From Hyphomicrobiales bacterium (GTDB lineage Bacteria > Pseudomonadota > Alphaproteobacteria > Rhizobiales > Xanthobacteraceae), in NCBI GenBank assembly GCA_021730825.1, contig JAKFYO010000308.1:1-5614 (forward strand): a stretch of DNA of 5,614 bases. Reading direction: 5' to 3'. The position numbers were made by a program, and so were the translations under genes. The first letter of the stretch is position 1, and each line of letters starts with the position of its first letter. Below the pieces are notes generated by a model that saw only the letters and a program-made list of their open reading frames with translations, did not search any database and was not told the origin of the DNA. Below, one piece after another: positions 1-5,614 of this stretch.

Positions 1-139
1 GATGGAAACGAAAATTTTCGGCCGGCTCACAGCCTGGCAGAACTGGATCTTCCAGCGGCCGAATTCGGTGGGCGAACAGGGCGCCTTGAAACTTTACGGT
101 ACCGGCATTTCGCCGACCTACGATCGTGAAAGGGTATGA
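1..139 (+). CDS. boxC: Benzoyl-CoA-dihydrodiol lyase BoxC, C-terminal end (partial)
   Basis: This is the last 45 codons of a gene that enters from the left edge; codons are read from base 2 and the stop is TGA at 137-139. The translated tail contains NWIFQRPNSVG and GALKLYG and ends in ISPTYDRERV. As I remember the family, this is how BoxC proteins end, and boxB and boxA follow directly as in known box clusters. BoxC belongs to the crotonase superfamily. It opens the ring of the 2,3-epoxide/dihydrodiol form of benzoyl-CoA, giving 3,4-dehydroadipyl-CoA semialdehyde and formate in the cytoplasm. No catalytic residue lies in the visible part, so the call rests on the tail and on synteny. The ribosome site of boxB lies inside the last codons, and only four bases separate the boxC stop from the boxB start, which suggests translational coupling. 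Confidence 0.85.
   Translation, partial: METKIFGRLTAWQNWIFQRPNSVGEQGALKLYGTGISPTYDRERV
129..134 (+). promoter_or_regulatory. Ribosome binding site of boxB
   Basis: The purine stretch AAAGGG sits nine bases upstream of the ATG at 144, within the final codons of boxC. It favours 144 as the start over the in-frame GTG at 126, which would lie before this site, and over the ATG at 153, which is 18 bases away. Confidence 0.55.
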
Positions 140-143
140 AACG

Positions 144-1586
144 ATGAACATCATGAACGTCGATTACGACGGCCTCATCCCGAACAACGTGAACCTCAAC
201 GGCGATCCGCGCGTCAAAGCCGCGCTCGAGAAATGGCATCCCGGCTATCTCGACTGGTGGAACGACATGGGCCCCGACGGCTTTCAGGAGTCGCTGGTTT
301 ATCTGCGCACCGCCGTCAGCGTCGATCCGAAGGGCTGGGCGAAATTCGATTACGTGAAGATGCCCGACTACAAGTGGGGCATCCTGCTTGCGCCGCAGGG
401 CGAGGACCGCAAGATTCCGTTCGGCGCGCATGCCGGCGAGAAAGCGTGGCAGGAAGTGCCGGGCGAATATCGCGCGATGCTGCGCCGCCTGATCGTCATT
501 CAAGGCGACACCGAGCCGGCTTCGGTCGAACAACAGCGTTACTTGGGCAAGACCGCGCCGTCGCTCTATGACATGCGCAATCTCTTTCAGGTGAACGTCG
601 AAGAGGGTCGCCACCTCTGGGCGATGGTTTATTTACTTCAGAAATACTTCGGTACCGACGGCCGCGAGGAAGCCGAAGCGCTGTTGCAGCGCCGCTCCGG
701 CGACGAAGACACGCCGCGCATGCTTGGCGCGTTCAACGAAGAGACGCCGGATTGGCTCTCCTTCTTCATGTTCACGTTCTTCACCGACCGCGACGGCAAG
801 ATGCAGCTGGAGGCGCTGGCGCAGTCCGGCTTCGATCCGCTTTCTCGCACCACGCGCTTCATGCTGACCGAAGAAGCGCATCACATGTTCGTCGGCGAAA
901 CCGGCGTTGGCCGCACCATCGAGCGTACCTGCCAGGAGATGCAGAAGGCGGGCATCGACGATCCCTACAACATCGAGGCCGTGCGCAAGCTCGGCGTGAT
1001 CGACCTGCCGACGCTCCAGAAGAAAGCGAACCTGCATTATTCGCTGACGCTCGATCTGTTCGGCAACGAAATCTCGACCAACGCCGCAAGCGCTTTCCAC
1101 GCGGGCATCAAGGGGCGCTACCGCGAAGACAAGCTCGATGACGATCATAAGCTGGAGTCGTCCACCTATCCGGTCACGCGCCTGAAGGACGGCAAGATCG
1201 TCGTGGAGGACGTGCCTGCGCTTTCCGCGCTCAACCTTCGTCTGCGCGACGATTATGTCGCCGACTGTCAGGGCGGCGTATCGCGCTGGAACAAGGTACT
1301 TGAGAAATACAACATTCCGTTCCAGCTCAAGCTGCCGCATGTCGCGTTCCACCGGAACATCGGCGAATTCAAAGAAGTGCAGGCGGATGTCGATGGCAAC
1401 ATTGTCGGCGGCGATGCTTGGGAAAAAAAGAAGGACGACTATCTGCCTTCCTCGAGCGACCGCGGTTTCATCGAGAGCCTGATGAAGACCGAAGTCGAGC
1501 CGGGTAAATTCGCAAGCTGGATCGCGCCGCCGAAAGTCGGCATCGATAACAAACCCGGCGATTTCGAGTATGTGAAAATCGCGTAA
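144..1586 (+). CDS. boxB: Benzoyl-CoA 2,3-epoxidase, diiron oxygenase component BoxB
   Basis: The gene encodes a 480-residue soluble class I diiron oxygenase, the usual BoxB size. With O2 and electrons from BoxA it converts benzoyl-CoA to its 2,3-epoxide, the first ring-attacking step of the aerobic box pathway. The N-terminus IPNNVNL (residues 12-18) is typical of the family. The diiron ligands can be assigned by motif and spacing: Glu124 in GDTE, Glu154 and His157 in EEGRH, Asp215 in FFTD, and Glu244 and His247 in EEAHH. This matches the ligand spacing of Azoarcus evansii BoxB as I recall it (E120, E150, H153, D211, E240, H243) with a constant shift of four, so the enzyme should be active. 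The start at 144 was chosen from the upstream AAAGGG; ATG at 153 is the main alternative. boxC ends four bases upstream and boxA begins twelve bases downstream, which indicates one operon. Confidence 0.96.
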   Translation: MNIMNVDYDGLIPNNVNLNGDPRVKAALEKWHPGYLDWWNDMGPDGFQESLVYLRTAVSVDPKGWAKFDYVKMPDYKWGILLAPQGEDRKIPFGAHAGEKAWQEVPGEYRAMLRRLIVIQGDTEPASVEQQRYLGKTAPSLYDMRNLFQVNVEEGRHLWAMVYLLQKYFGTDGREEAEALLQRRSGDEDTPRMLGAFNEETPDWLSFFMFTFFTDRDGKMQLEALAQSGFDPLSRTTRFMLTEEAHHMFVGETGVGRTIERTCQEMQKAGIDDPYNIEAVRKLGVIDLPTLQKKANLHYSLTLDLFGNEISTNAASAFHAGIKGRYREDKLDDDHKLESSTYPVTRLKDGKIVVEDVPALSALNLRLRDDYVADCQGGVSRWNKVLEKYNIPFQLKLPHVAFHRNIGEFKEVQADVDGNIVGGDAWEKKKDDYLPSSSDRGFIESLMKTEVEPGKFASWIAPPKVGIDNKPGDFEYVKIA

Positions 1587-1598
1587 GCTGCGACGAGC

Positions 1599-2822
1599 AT
1601 GACCGCACCGATCAAGCAGCATCTGATCGACCCTGCCGTTTGCATTCGATGCAATACGTGCGAGGCGACCTGTCCGGTCGGCGCGGTAACGCATGACGCG
1701 AATAACTATGTGGTCGATGTCACCAAGTGCAATTTCTGCATGGATTGCGTCGCGCCCTGCCCGACCGGCTCTATCAATCACTTTGTCGAGGTGAAGAAGC
1801 CGTTCTCGATGGACGAGCAGTTTTCGTGGAGCGACCTGCCGGAAATCGAGGAAATCAAAGACGCCGACGGCCCGGCGATTTCGGTTGCCGAGGCGATCGA
1901 CGATGAGGCATCCGCCCTTCTGAGCGATGCTCACAAGGGTGCGGGCGGCCAGATGAAGGCTCCCGCCTCAGCGAGCAAGCCGCGCATTAATCTCTTCGGA
2001 CGCCGCGCGCCTGCGGAAGCGAAAGTCACCGGAAATCTGAAACTTACTGGCGACGGTGCTTCCGCGCAGATTCACCACGTCATTCTCGACTTCGGCACGA
2101 CGTCTTTTCCGGTACTCGAAGGCCAGAGCATCGGCATCGTGCTGCCGGGCAACGACGAGAACGGCCGGCCGCACAAGATGCGGCTCTTCTCGATTGCAAG
2201 CCCGCGCGACGGAGAGCGGCCGAACACGAACAACGTTTCGCTCACCGTGAAGCGCGTGGTTACGAAGAACGCCGACGGCAGCGAGAAAAAAGGAATCGCG
2301 TCGAATTACGTCTGCGATCTGAAGCAAGGCGACAAAGTGCATGTTGCCGGCCCGTTCGGATCGACCTTCCTGATGCCGGACGATTCCGAAGCGGACATTA
2401 TAATGATCTGTACCGGCACCGGTTCGGCACCGTTTCGCGGCTTCACCGAACGCCGGCGGCGCTCAATGCCGAACACGAAGGGCAAGCTCTATCTCTTCTT
2501 TGGCGCGCGCACCCCGGAAGAACTCCCCTATTTCGGCCCGCTCCAGAAAGTGCCGAAGACGTTGCTGGATCAGGAACTCGTGTTCTCGAGGCTTGCAGAC
2601 AAGCCCAAGGAATATGTGCAGGACCGGATGAAGAAGCGCGCGGCGGACCTCGCGGCACTCCTGCAAAAAGCCAAGACACACATCTATATGTGCGGGCTCA
2701 AGGGTATGGAGGCGGGCGTCGAAGAATCCTTCGCCTCGATCTGCCGCGAACATAAACTCGACTGGTCGGCGATACGCTCGAAAATGCGCGACGAAGGCCG
2801 CTTTCACGTCGAAACTTACTGA
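1599..2822 (+). CDS. boxA: Benzoyl-CoA 2,3-epoxidase, NADPH-dependent reductase component BoxA
   Basis: The gene encodes a 407-residue iron-sulfur flavoprotein that passes electrons from NADPH through FAD and two [4Fe-4S] clusters to BoxB. Residues 1-60 are a bacterial 2[4Fe-4S] ferredoxin domain with Cys15, 18, 21, 25 and Cys44, 47, 50, 54, each set in CxxCxxCxxxCP spacing. Residues of about 60-135 form an acidic then Ala/Pro-rich linker. The rest is a ferredoxin-NADP reductase module: the FAD motif RLFS (195-198), the nucleotide-binding CTGTGSAPF (271-279), YMCGLKGM (364-370) and the terminal FHVETY with a C-terminal tyrosine, as in plant-type FNRs. The ATG at 1599 gives the expected QHLIDPAVCIRCNTC start; only a weak purine stretch (GACGAG) precedes it, so coupling to boxB translation is likely. 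The stop codon overlaps the end of the opposite-strand hydroxylase gene. Confidence 0.96.
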   Translation: MTAPIKQHLIDPAVCIRCNTCEATCPVGAVTHDANNYVVDVTKCNFCMDCVAPCPTGSINHFVEVKKPFSMDEQFSWSDLPEIEEIKDADGPAISVAEAIDDEASALLSDAHKGAGGQMKAPASASKPRINLFGRRAPAEAKVTGNLKLTGDGASAQIHHVILDFGTTSFPVLEGQSIGIVLPGNDENGRPHKMRLFSIASPRDGERPNTNNVSLTVKRVVTKNADGSEKKGIASNYVCDLKQGDKVHVAGPFGSTFLMPDDSEADIIMICTGTGSAPFRGFTERRRRSMPNTKGKLYLFFGARTPEELPYFGPLQKVPKTLLDQELVFSRLADKPKEYVQDRMKKRAADLAALLQKAKTHIYMCGLKGMEAGVEESFASICREHKLDWSAIRSKMRDEGRFHVETY

Positions 2823-3937
2823 GCGCCAGCGCCATAACGCGCCATAAACTGCGGCGACATTTCCCGTAGCTTTGCCCGATCGACGCGGCCGGAGCGGGTG
2901 ATGTAGCTCATCGCGAAATCGAGCGGCGCCTGCTTCATGTGTTCAGGAAACTTTTCGTACCAAGCCGCGCTTGTCTTCGAGGCTTTCACGATTTTCTCGA
3001 CTATAGGCTTACGCTCTGCCTCATAACGCATAATCGCGGAAGAAATATCCCGCTCGGCGTCGAGCGCTTTGAAGAGTGCGATCGAATCCTCCAGCGCAAG
3101 CCTGGTGCCGGAGCCGATCGAGAAATGTGCCGTGTGCAGCGCGTCGCCGACCAGCACCATATTTTCGTGAGACCAGCGCTCATTCCATATCCACGGAAAA
3201 TCGCGCCAGACCGATTTGTTGGAAATCAGCGCATGTCCGCTAAGCGTATCCGCGAAGATTCGCTCGCACAGTATTCTGCTTTCTTCCGGAGATATTTTTC
3301 CGAACCCTGCGCGCTCGAATGTTGCGCCGTCACATTCGACGATGAAGGTGCTTTTATCCGTCGCATAGCGATAATGATGCGCGTTCAAGGTACCGTATTC
3401 GCATTCGATGAAAGTCTGCGTGAGGGTATCGAAAGTTTTGCTGGTCCCGAACCAGATGAACTTGTTGCGAAACAAATCGGTTTGCGTGTGGAATTGCGGA
3501 TAGAACGAGCGAAGCGACGAGTTTACGCCGTCGGCCGCGACCACAAGATCGAAGTTTCGAAGCTCTTCCAGATTCTCGATGCGCCGGTTAAACCCCGGCT
3601 GAACCCCAACGCACGCGGCACGCGCCTGCAAAAGCTTCAGCAGCTCTAACCTGCCTATCGCTGAAAAGCCGACGCCATCGATTGTTATGCGCTCGCCCCG
3701 ATGGACCAGCGTCATGTCGCGCCAGTGCTCCATATGCGGCGTAATCGCTTCGACGGTTTCGGGATCGTCGGCGCGCAGAAAATCGAGCGCGCGATCGGAA
3801 AACACCACGCCGAAGCCGAAAGTCGCATCGGGCGCATTCTGTTCGAACAACGATATTTCCGCAGCGGGATGTTTCCGCTTCCAAAGGTAAGCGAAGTAAA
3901 GGCCTGCCGGCCCGCCGCCGACCACCGCTATCTTCAA
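2816..3937 (-). CDS. FAD-dependent aromatic-acyl-CoA hydroxylase (salicylyl-CoA 5-hydroxylase / 2-aminobenzoyl-CoA monooxygenase N-domain type)
   Basis: The gene encodes a 373-residue group A flavoprotein monooxygenase. Visible motifs are the N-terminal Rossmann GGGPAG (7-12), the family stretch [10 protein letters not shown] (39-48), the DG motif AADG (134-137) and the GD motif [15 protein letters not shown] (263-277). The [10 protein letters not shown] form is typical, as I know it, of hydroxylases acting on aromatic CoA thioesters such as salicylyl-CoA and 2-aminobenzoyl-CoA. It would use NAD(P)H and O2 to hydroxylate the ring para to the ortho substituent. Two-domain 2-aminobenzoyl-CoA monooxygenase/reductases carry an Old Yellow Enzyme-like half after this domain; here the protein stops at that boundary and boxA occupies the DNA beyond. 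The start is TTG at 3937, supported by a strong upstream GGAGAGGA and by the position of GGGPAG. The gene is AT-richer than its neighbours, about 49% GC at 3241-3480. The exact substrate is not decided; 3-hydroxybenzoyl-CoA is another possibility. Confidence 0.85.
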   Translation of the reverse strand: MKIAVVGGGPAGLYFAYLWKRKHPAAEISLFEQNAPDATFGFGVVFSDRALDFLRADDPETVEAITPHMEHWRDMTLVHRGERITIDGVGFSAIGRLELLKLLQARAACVGVQPGFNRRIENLEELRNFDLVVAADGVNSSLRSFYPQFHTQTDLFRNKFIWFGTSKTFDTLTQTFIECEYGTLNAHHYRYATDKSTFIVECDGATFERAGFGKISPEESRILCERIFADTLSGHALISNKSVWRDFPWIWNERWSHENMVLVGDALHTAHFSIGSGTRLALEDSIALFKALDAERDISSAIMRYEAERKPIVEKIVKASKTSAAWYEKFPEHMKQAPLDFAMSYITRSGRVDRAKLREMSPQFMARYGAGAQ

Positions 3938-3942
3938 TTTCG

Positions 3943-3971
3943 TTTCCTCTCCGGCACGGAAGGACTACAAT
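3943..3971 (+). promoter_or_regulatory. Candidate sigma-70 type promoter for the crotonase gene
   Basis: A good -10 element, TACAAT (3966-3971), matches five of six consensus bases. The matching -35 position 17 bases upstream reads TTTCCT (3943-3948), a poor match. Transcription would begin near 3978 and give a leader of about 54 bases. This is pattern recognition only. Confidence 0.3.
3945..3952 (-). promoter_or_regulatory. Ribosome binding site of the hydroxylase gene (supports a TTG start)
   Basis: On the minus strand the bases GGAGAGGA lie seven bases before the TTG at 3937-3935. The next in-frame methionine is residue 70, after the FAD-binding motif, so this site decides the TTG start. 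Confidence 0.7.
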
Positions 3972-3978
3972 TCATGGA

Positions 3979-4007
3979 AGCATACGAATGACAGCAGCAC
4001 ATGCAAA
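3979..4007 (-). promoter_or_regulatory. Candidate sigma-70 type promoter for the hydroxylase gene
   Basis: On the minus strand TTTGCA (4007-4002) and TATGCT (3984-3979) are separated by 17 bases, each matching four of six consensus bases. The start of transcription would fall near 3972, giving a leader of about 35 bases that carries the GGAGAGGA ribosome site. The upstream TGCA word overlaps the -35 element, so a protein bound there could affect this promoter. Confidence 0.3.
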
Positions 4008-4019
4008 GCTGCGAAATGC

Positions 4020-4025
4020 AAGGAA
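4020..4025 (+). promoter_or_regulatory. Ribosome binding site of the crotonase gene (supports a GTG start)
   Basis: AAGGAA stands six bases before the GTG at 4032. No in-frame ATG occurs near the conserved N-terminus, so this site fixes the GTG start. Confidence 0.6.
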
Positions 4026-4031
4026 GCACCC

Positions 4032-4853
4032 GTGAATTTCCTGACCTTCAAGCCGCAACATTTTCTCTGGAAGCTGGAGAATGGTGTCGCGACCATTACG
4101 CTCAATCGTCCGGAGCGGAAGAATCCGCTGACGTTCGAGTCTTATGCCGAGCTGCGCGACACATTCCGCGCGCTGAAAGATGCGAAAGACGTAAAGACGG
4201 TAGTCATCACGGGCGCAGGGGGCAATTTTTGCTCCGGTGGCGACGTGCATGAAATCATCGGGCCGCTGGTGGCGATGCGGCGCAAGAACGACAGCGCGGG
4301 CCTCCTGAAATTCACGCAGATGACCGGCGATCTCGTGAAAGCCATGCGCGCCTGCCCGCAACCGATCGTGGCCGCAATCGACGGAGTTTGCGCGGGCGCG
4401 GGCGCGATCCTCGCGATGGCGTCCGATCTCCGCTACGGCACGGCGCAGAGCAAGGTCGCGTTTCTCTTCGTGCGCGTCGGCCTATCCGGAGCTGACATGG
4501 GCGCATGCAACCTACTCCCCCGTATTATCGGTGCGGGGCGTGCCGCGGAATTGCTTTACACCGGCCGTGCAATGGGCGGCGAAGAGGCCGAGCGCTGGGG
4601 CTTTTACAATAAACTTTGCCCGCCGGAGGCTGTGCTCGCGGAAGCGGCTACGCTTGCGGCTTCGCTCACAAGCGGGCCTGCTTACGCCCACGCAATGACC
4701 AAGCGCTGCATCCATGACGAATGGGTGATGGATGTCGATCAAGCCATCGATCACGAAGCGCGCGAGCAGGCGATCTGCATGCAGACGATGGATTTCGAGC
4801 GCGCTTACGAAGCTTTTGTCGCGAAGCAGAAGCCGGTCTTCAAAGGCGACTGA
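4032..4853 (+). CDS. Enoyl-CoA hydratase/isomerase (crotonase) family protein
   Basis: The gene encodes a 273-residue crotonase-fold protein, the usual length. Family marks are [13 protein letters not shown] (22-34), the first oxyanion-hole segment GNFCSGGD (64-71), the second, GVCAGAG (118-124), and [18 protein letters not shown] (150-167). Aligned by eye to rat mitochondrial enoyl-CoA hydratase, the catalytic Glu144 position is Ile126 and the Glu164 position is Phe146; Asp155 in the GADMG turn is the nearest acidic candidate. It is therefore probably not a standard hydratase. Members with the SGADMG/SGCDVG form commonly lack these glutamates. CoA-ester binding is likely. From context it could act on a dearomatised or ring-opened acyl-CoA made by the hydroxylase, but the reaction is unknown. 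It is far shorter than BoxC and does not replace it. The GTG start is supported by AAGGAA at 4020. Its TGA stop directly abuts the convergent Rid gene. Confidence 0.88.
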   Translation: MNFLTFKPQHFLWKLENGVATITLNRPERKNPLTFESYAELRDTFRALKDAKDVKTVVITGAGGNFCSGGDVHEIIGPLVAMRRKNDSAGLLKFTQMTGDLVKAMRACPQPIVAAIDGVCAGAGAILAMASDLRYGTAQSKVAFLFVRVGLSGADMGACNLLPRIIGAGRAAELLYTGRAMGGEEAERWGFYNKLCPPEAVLAEAATLAASLTSGPAYAHAMTKRCIHDEWVMDVDQAIDHEAREQAICMQTMDFERAYEAFVAKQKPVFKGD

Positions 4854-5267
4854 TTATTCGGGCAATACCGCGGTCGCTTCGATTTCGACAAGCGCCGCTT
4901 TCTCGACGAGACGCACGACCTGCACCACCGCCATCGCGGGGAAATGCTTGCCCATGACTTCGCGGTAGGCCGCACCGATCTCGCGCTGCAGGCTCAGATA
5001 GTTTTCGATATCGACCACGTACCAGGTGAGCCGCACGACGTGCTTCGGCTCGGCTCCCGCTTCGGCGATGATTGCGACGATATTCTCGAGCGTTTGCTTC
5101 GTCTGTGCCGTAAGGCCTTCCGGGAATTTTCCGTGGTGATCCCAGCCGACGACCCCGCCGGTGACAACGACGCGGCCCTTCGCACTCATGCCGTCGGAAT
5201 AACCTTTCGGCTGCGGCCAGTCTTTCGGGCGCAGCACGGTGGGTCCGGACTTGTTTTCATCCAACAT
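4854..5267 (-). CDS. Rid (YjgF/YER057c/UK114) family protein, non-canonical active site
   Basis: The gene encodes a 137-residue single-domain Rid-fold protein, expected to form a trimer with active sites between subunits. Recognisable parts are the GYSDG and VVVTGGVVGWD region (22-43), TLENIVAIIAEAGAEPKHVVRLTWYVVDI (59-87, read in pieces) and the C-terminal FPAMAVVQV...VEIEATAV. Canonical RidA hydrolyses enamines and imines to ketone and ammonia with an arginine (Arg105 in E. coli, motif FPAR). Here that position is Met112, while the glutamate of the EIEA motif (Glu128) is kept. Deamination is thus plausible from context but not assured by residues. A Rid relative acting in aromatic catabolism has precedent in 2-aminomuconate deaminase. 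The ATG at 5267 was chosen because GAAGTGA stands five bases before it; GTG at 5276 would add three residues (140 in all) but lies inside that site. It is probably co-transcribed with the upstream ligase gene. Confidence 0.85.
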   Translation of the reverse strand: MLDENKSGPTVLRPKDWPQPKGYSDGMSAKGRVVVTGGVVGWDHHGKFPEGLTAQTKQTLENIVAIIAEAGAEPKHVVRLTWYVVDIENYLSLQREIGAAYREVMGKHFPAMAVVQVVRLVEKAALVEIEATAVLPE

Positions 5268-5272
5268 GGCGG

Positions 5273-5279
5273 TCACTTC
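5273..5279 (-). promoter_or_regulatory. Ribosome binding site of the Rid gene, overlapping the ligase stop codon
   Basis: On the minus strand GAAGTGA differs by one base from the ideal GAGGTGA and is five bases before the ATG at 5267-5265. It shares bases with the TGA stop of the ligase gene (5280-5278), the usual layout for translational coupling. Confidence 0.6.
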
Positions 5280-5614
5280 ACGATGCGAGTTTGGCGTTGG
5301 CGGAAGCCGAGGCGGCCTCGCGCAGGCGGAAGCGTTGCAATTTTCCGGTATCGGTTTTCGGAAGGCTCGTCACATACTCTACTGCGCGCGGATATTTATA
5401 GGGAGCGACTTCGTTCTTCACAAACTCCTGCAAGATTTTTGTCATGGCGGCATCGCCGGTAAAACCTCCGCGCAACACCACAAAGGCTTTCACGATCTGT
5501 CCGCGCTCTGCATCGGGACATCCGACCACGCCGCATTCTGCGACCGCCGGATGCGAGAGCAACACTGACTCCACTTCAGGACCCGCGATGTTGTAGCCCG
5601 CGGAGATGATCATG
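5278..5614 (-). CDS. Benzoate / 2-aminobenzoate-CoA ligase family protein, C-terminal part (partial)
   Basis: Only the last 111 whole codons of this gene are visible; it enters from the right edge on the minus strand, and base 5614 is the third base of a further codon. The fragment is the small C-terminal domain of an adenylate-forming acyl-CoA ligase. It shows the A8 hinge region MIISAGYNIAGPEVE, the HPAVAECGVVGCPD strand-turn and the A10 motif LPKTDTGKLQRF, whose second lysine, in TGK, is the family's catalytic lysine for adenylation. Wording such as ISAGYNIAGPEVES, ERGQIVKAFVVL and APYKYPR is typical of the benzoate-CoA ligase group, which includes 2-aminobenzoate-CoA ligase. The enzyme would make the aryl-CoA from the acid, ATP and CoA. 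The substrate-binding N-domain is outside the window, so benzoate, anthranilate or hydroxybenzoate cannot be told apart here. The Rid gene follows with a gap of ten bases. Confidence 0.88.
   Translation of the reverse strand, partial: MIISAGYNIAGPEVESVLLSHPAVAECGVVGCPDAERGQIVKAFVVLRGGFTGDAAMTKILQEFVKNEVAPYKYPRAVEYVTSLPKTDTGKLQRFRLREAASASANAKLAS

Larger units (their letters stand above)
3938..4031. promoter_or_regulatory. Divergent intergenic control region
   Basis: This 94-base gap is the only non-coding stretch of any size in the window and lies between two divergently read genes, the hydroxylase (-) and the crotonase (+). It must hold the leaders of both and probably both promoters. It is AT-richer than the coding DNA around it. 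It contains two TGCA words (4002-4005 and 4017-4020), three loosely repeated TGCRAA-like words, and an imperfect dyad TTCAT-N8-ACGAA at 3971-3988. Any of these could be part of an operator, but no known regulator site is matched exactly. Confidence 0.6.

Noticed and set aside
126..146. GTG at 126 as the start of boxB
   Set aside because: It would overlap the end of boxC and precede the AAAGGG ribosome site; ATG at 144 has proper spacing and gives the usual N-terminus.
27..614. Open frame of 195 codons on the minus strand over boxC/boxB
   Set aside because: Antisense to boxB with low-complexity composition and no family resemblance; a shadow frame.
633..1934. Long open frame of 433 codons on the minus strand across boxB and boxA
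   Set aside because: It is antisense to two well-supported genes, spans their junction, and its translation is rich in Arg/Ala/Val with no recognisable motif. It is a typical shadow frame in GC-rich DNA.
2810..2870. Possible terminator hairpin at the boxA/hydroxylase junction
   Set aside because: The GC-rich words around 2822-2855 do not form a convincing stem followed by a T run, and the region is coding on one strand or the other.
2939..3649. Open frame of 236 codons on the plus strand inside the hydroxylase gene
   Set aside because: The minus-strand frame carries the full set of FAD hydroxylase motifs, and the plus-strand translation shows none.
4944..5462. Open frame of 172 codons on the plus strand over the Rid and ligase genes
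   Set aside because: It runs across two recognised minus-strand genes, has no recognisable motif, and no clear start signal was seen.

Overview
The window is a compact piece of an aerobic aromatic acyl-CoA degradation locus in a bacterium of moderately high GC. Hand counts give about 61% in part of boxB and about 67% in part of the crotonase gene. Gene content and protein style fit a proteobacterium, and I would guess an alphaproteobacterium such as the Hyphomicrobiales. The sequence alone does not prove the taxon. The window holds seven protein genes, of which the first and last are cut by its edges. I see no RNA gene, mobile element or CRISPR array.

Layout. Bases 1-2822 (+ strand) carry the end of boxC, then complete boxB and boxA, tightly spaced and probably one transcript. 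Bases 2816-3937 (- strand) encode a single-domain FAD aromatic-acyl-CoA hydroxylase of the salicylyl-CoA 5-hydroxylase / 2-aminobenzoyl-CoA monooxygenase type. Its 3' end overlaps that of boxA by 7 bases. A 94-base divergent gap (3938-4031) separates it from a crotonase-fold (enoyl-CoA hydratase family) gene on + (4032-4853). That gene's stop codon directly abuts the stop codon of a Rid-family gene on - (4854-5267). The Rid gene lies just downstream of the 3' end of a benzoate/2-aminobenzoate-CoA ligase-type gene on - (from 5278 past the right edge).

How the genes may work together. An aromatic acid would be activated to its CoA thioester by the ligase. Benzoyl-CoA would be epoxidised at the 2,3 position by BoxB with electrons from BoxA, and the ring opened by BoxC. 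The flavin hydroxylase, crotonase, Rid protein and ligase resemble the set known from 2-aminobenzoyl-CoA (anthraniloyl-CoA) catabolism. In that route the ring is attacked by a flavin monooxygenase and the amino group must later leave from an enamine or imine. The locus therefore looks like a box module joined to an aminobenzoyl-CoA or hydroxybenzoyl-CoA module. The joint role is inference.

Points that deserve attention: the Rid protein lacks the arginine needed by canonical RidA; the crotonase lacks both catalytic glutamates of classical enoyl-CoA hydratase; the hydroxylase lacks the C-terminal reductase half of the two-domain aminobenzoyl-CoA enzymes and is AT-richer than its neighbours; and the strands alternate with two convergent junctions that leave no room for terminators.
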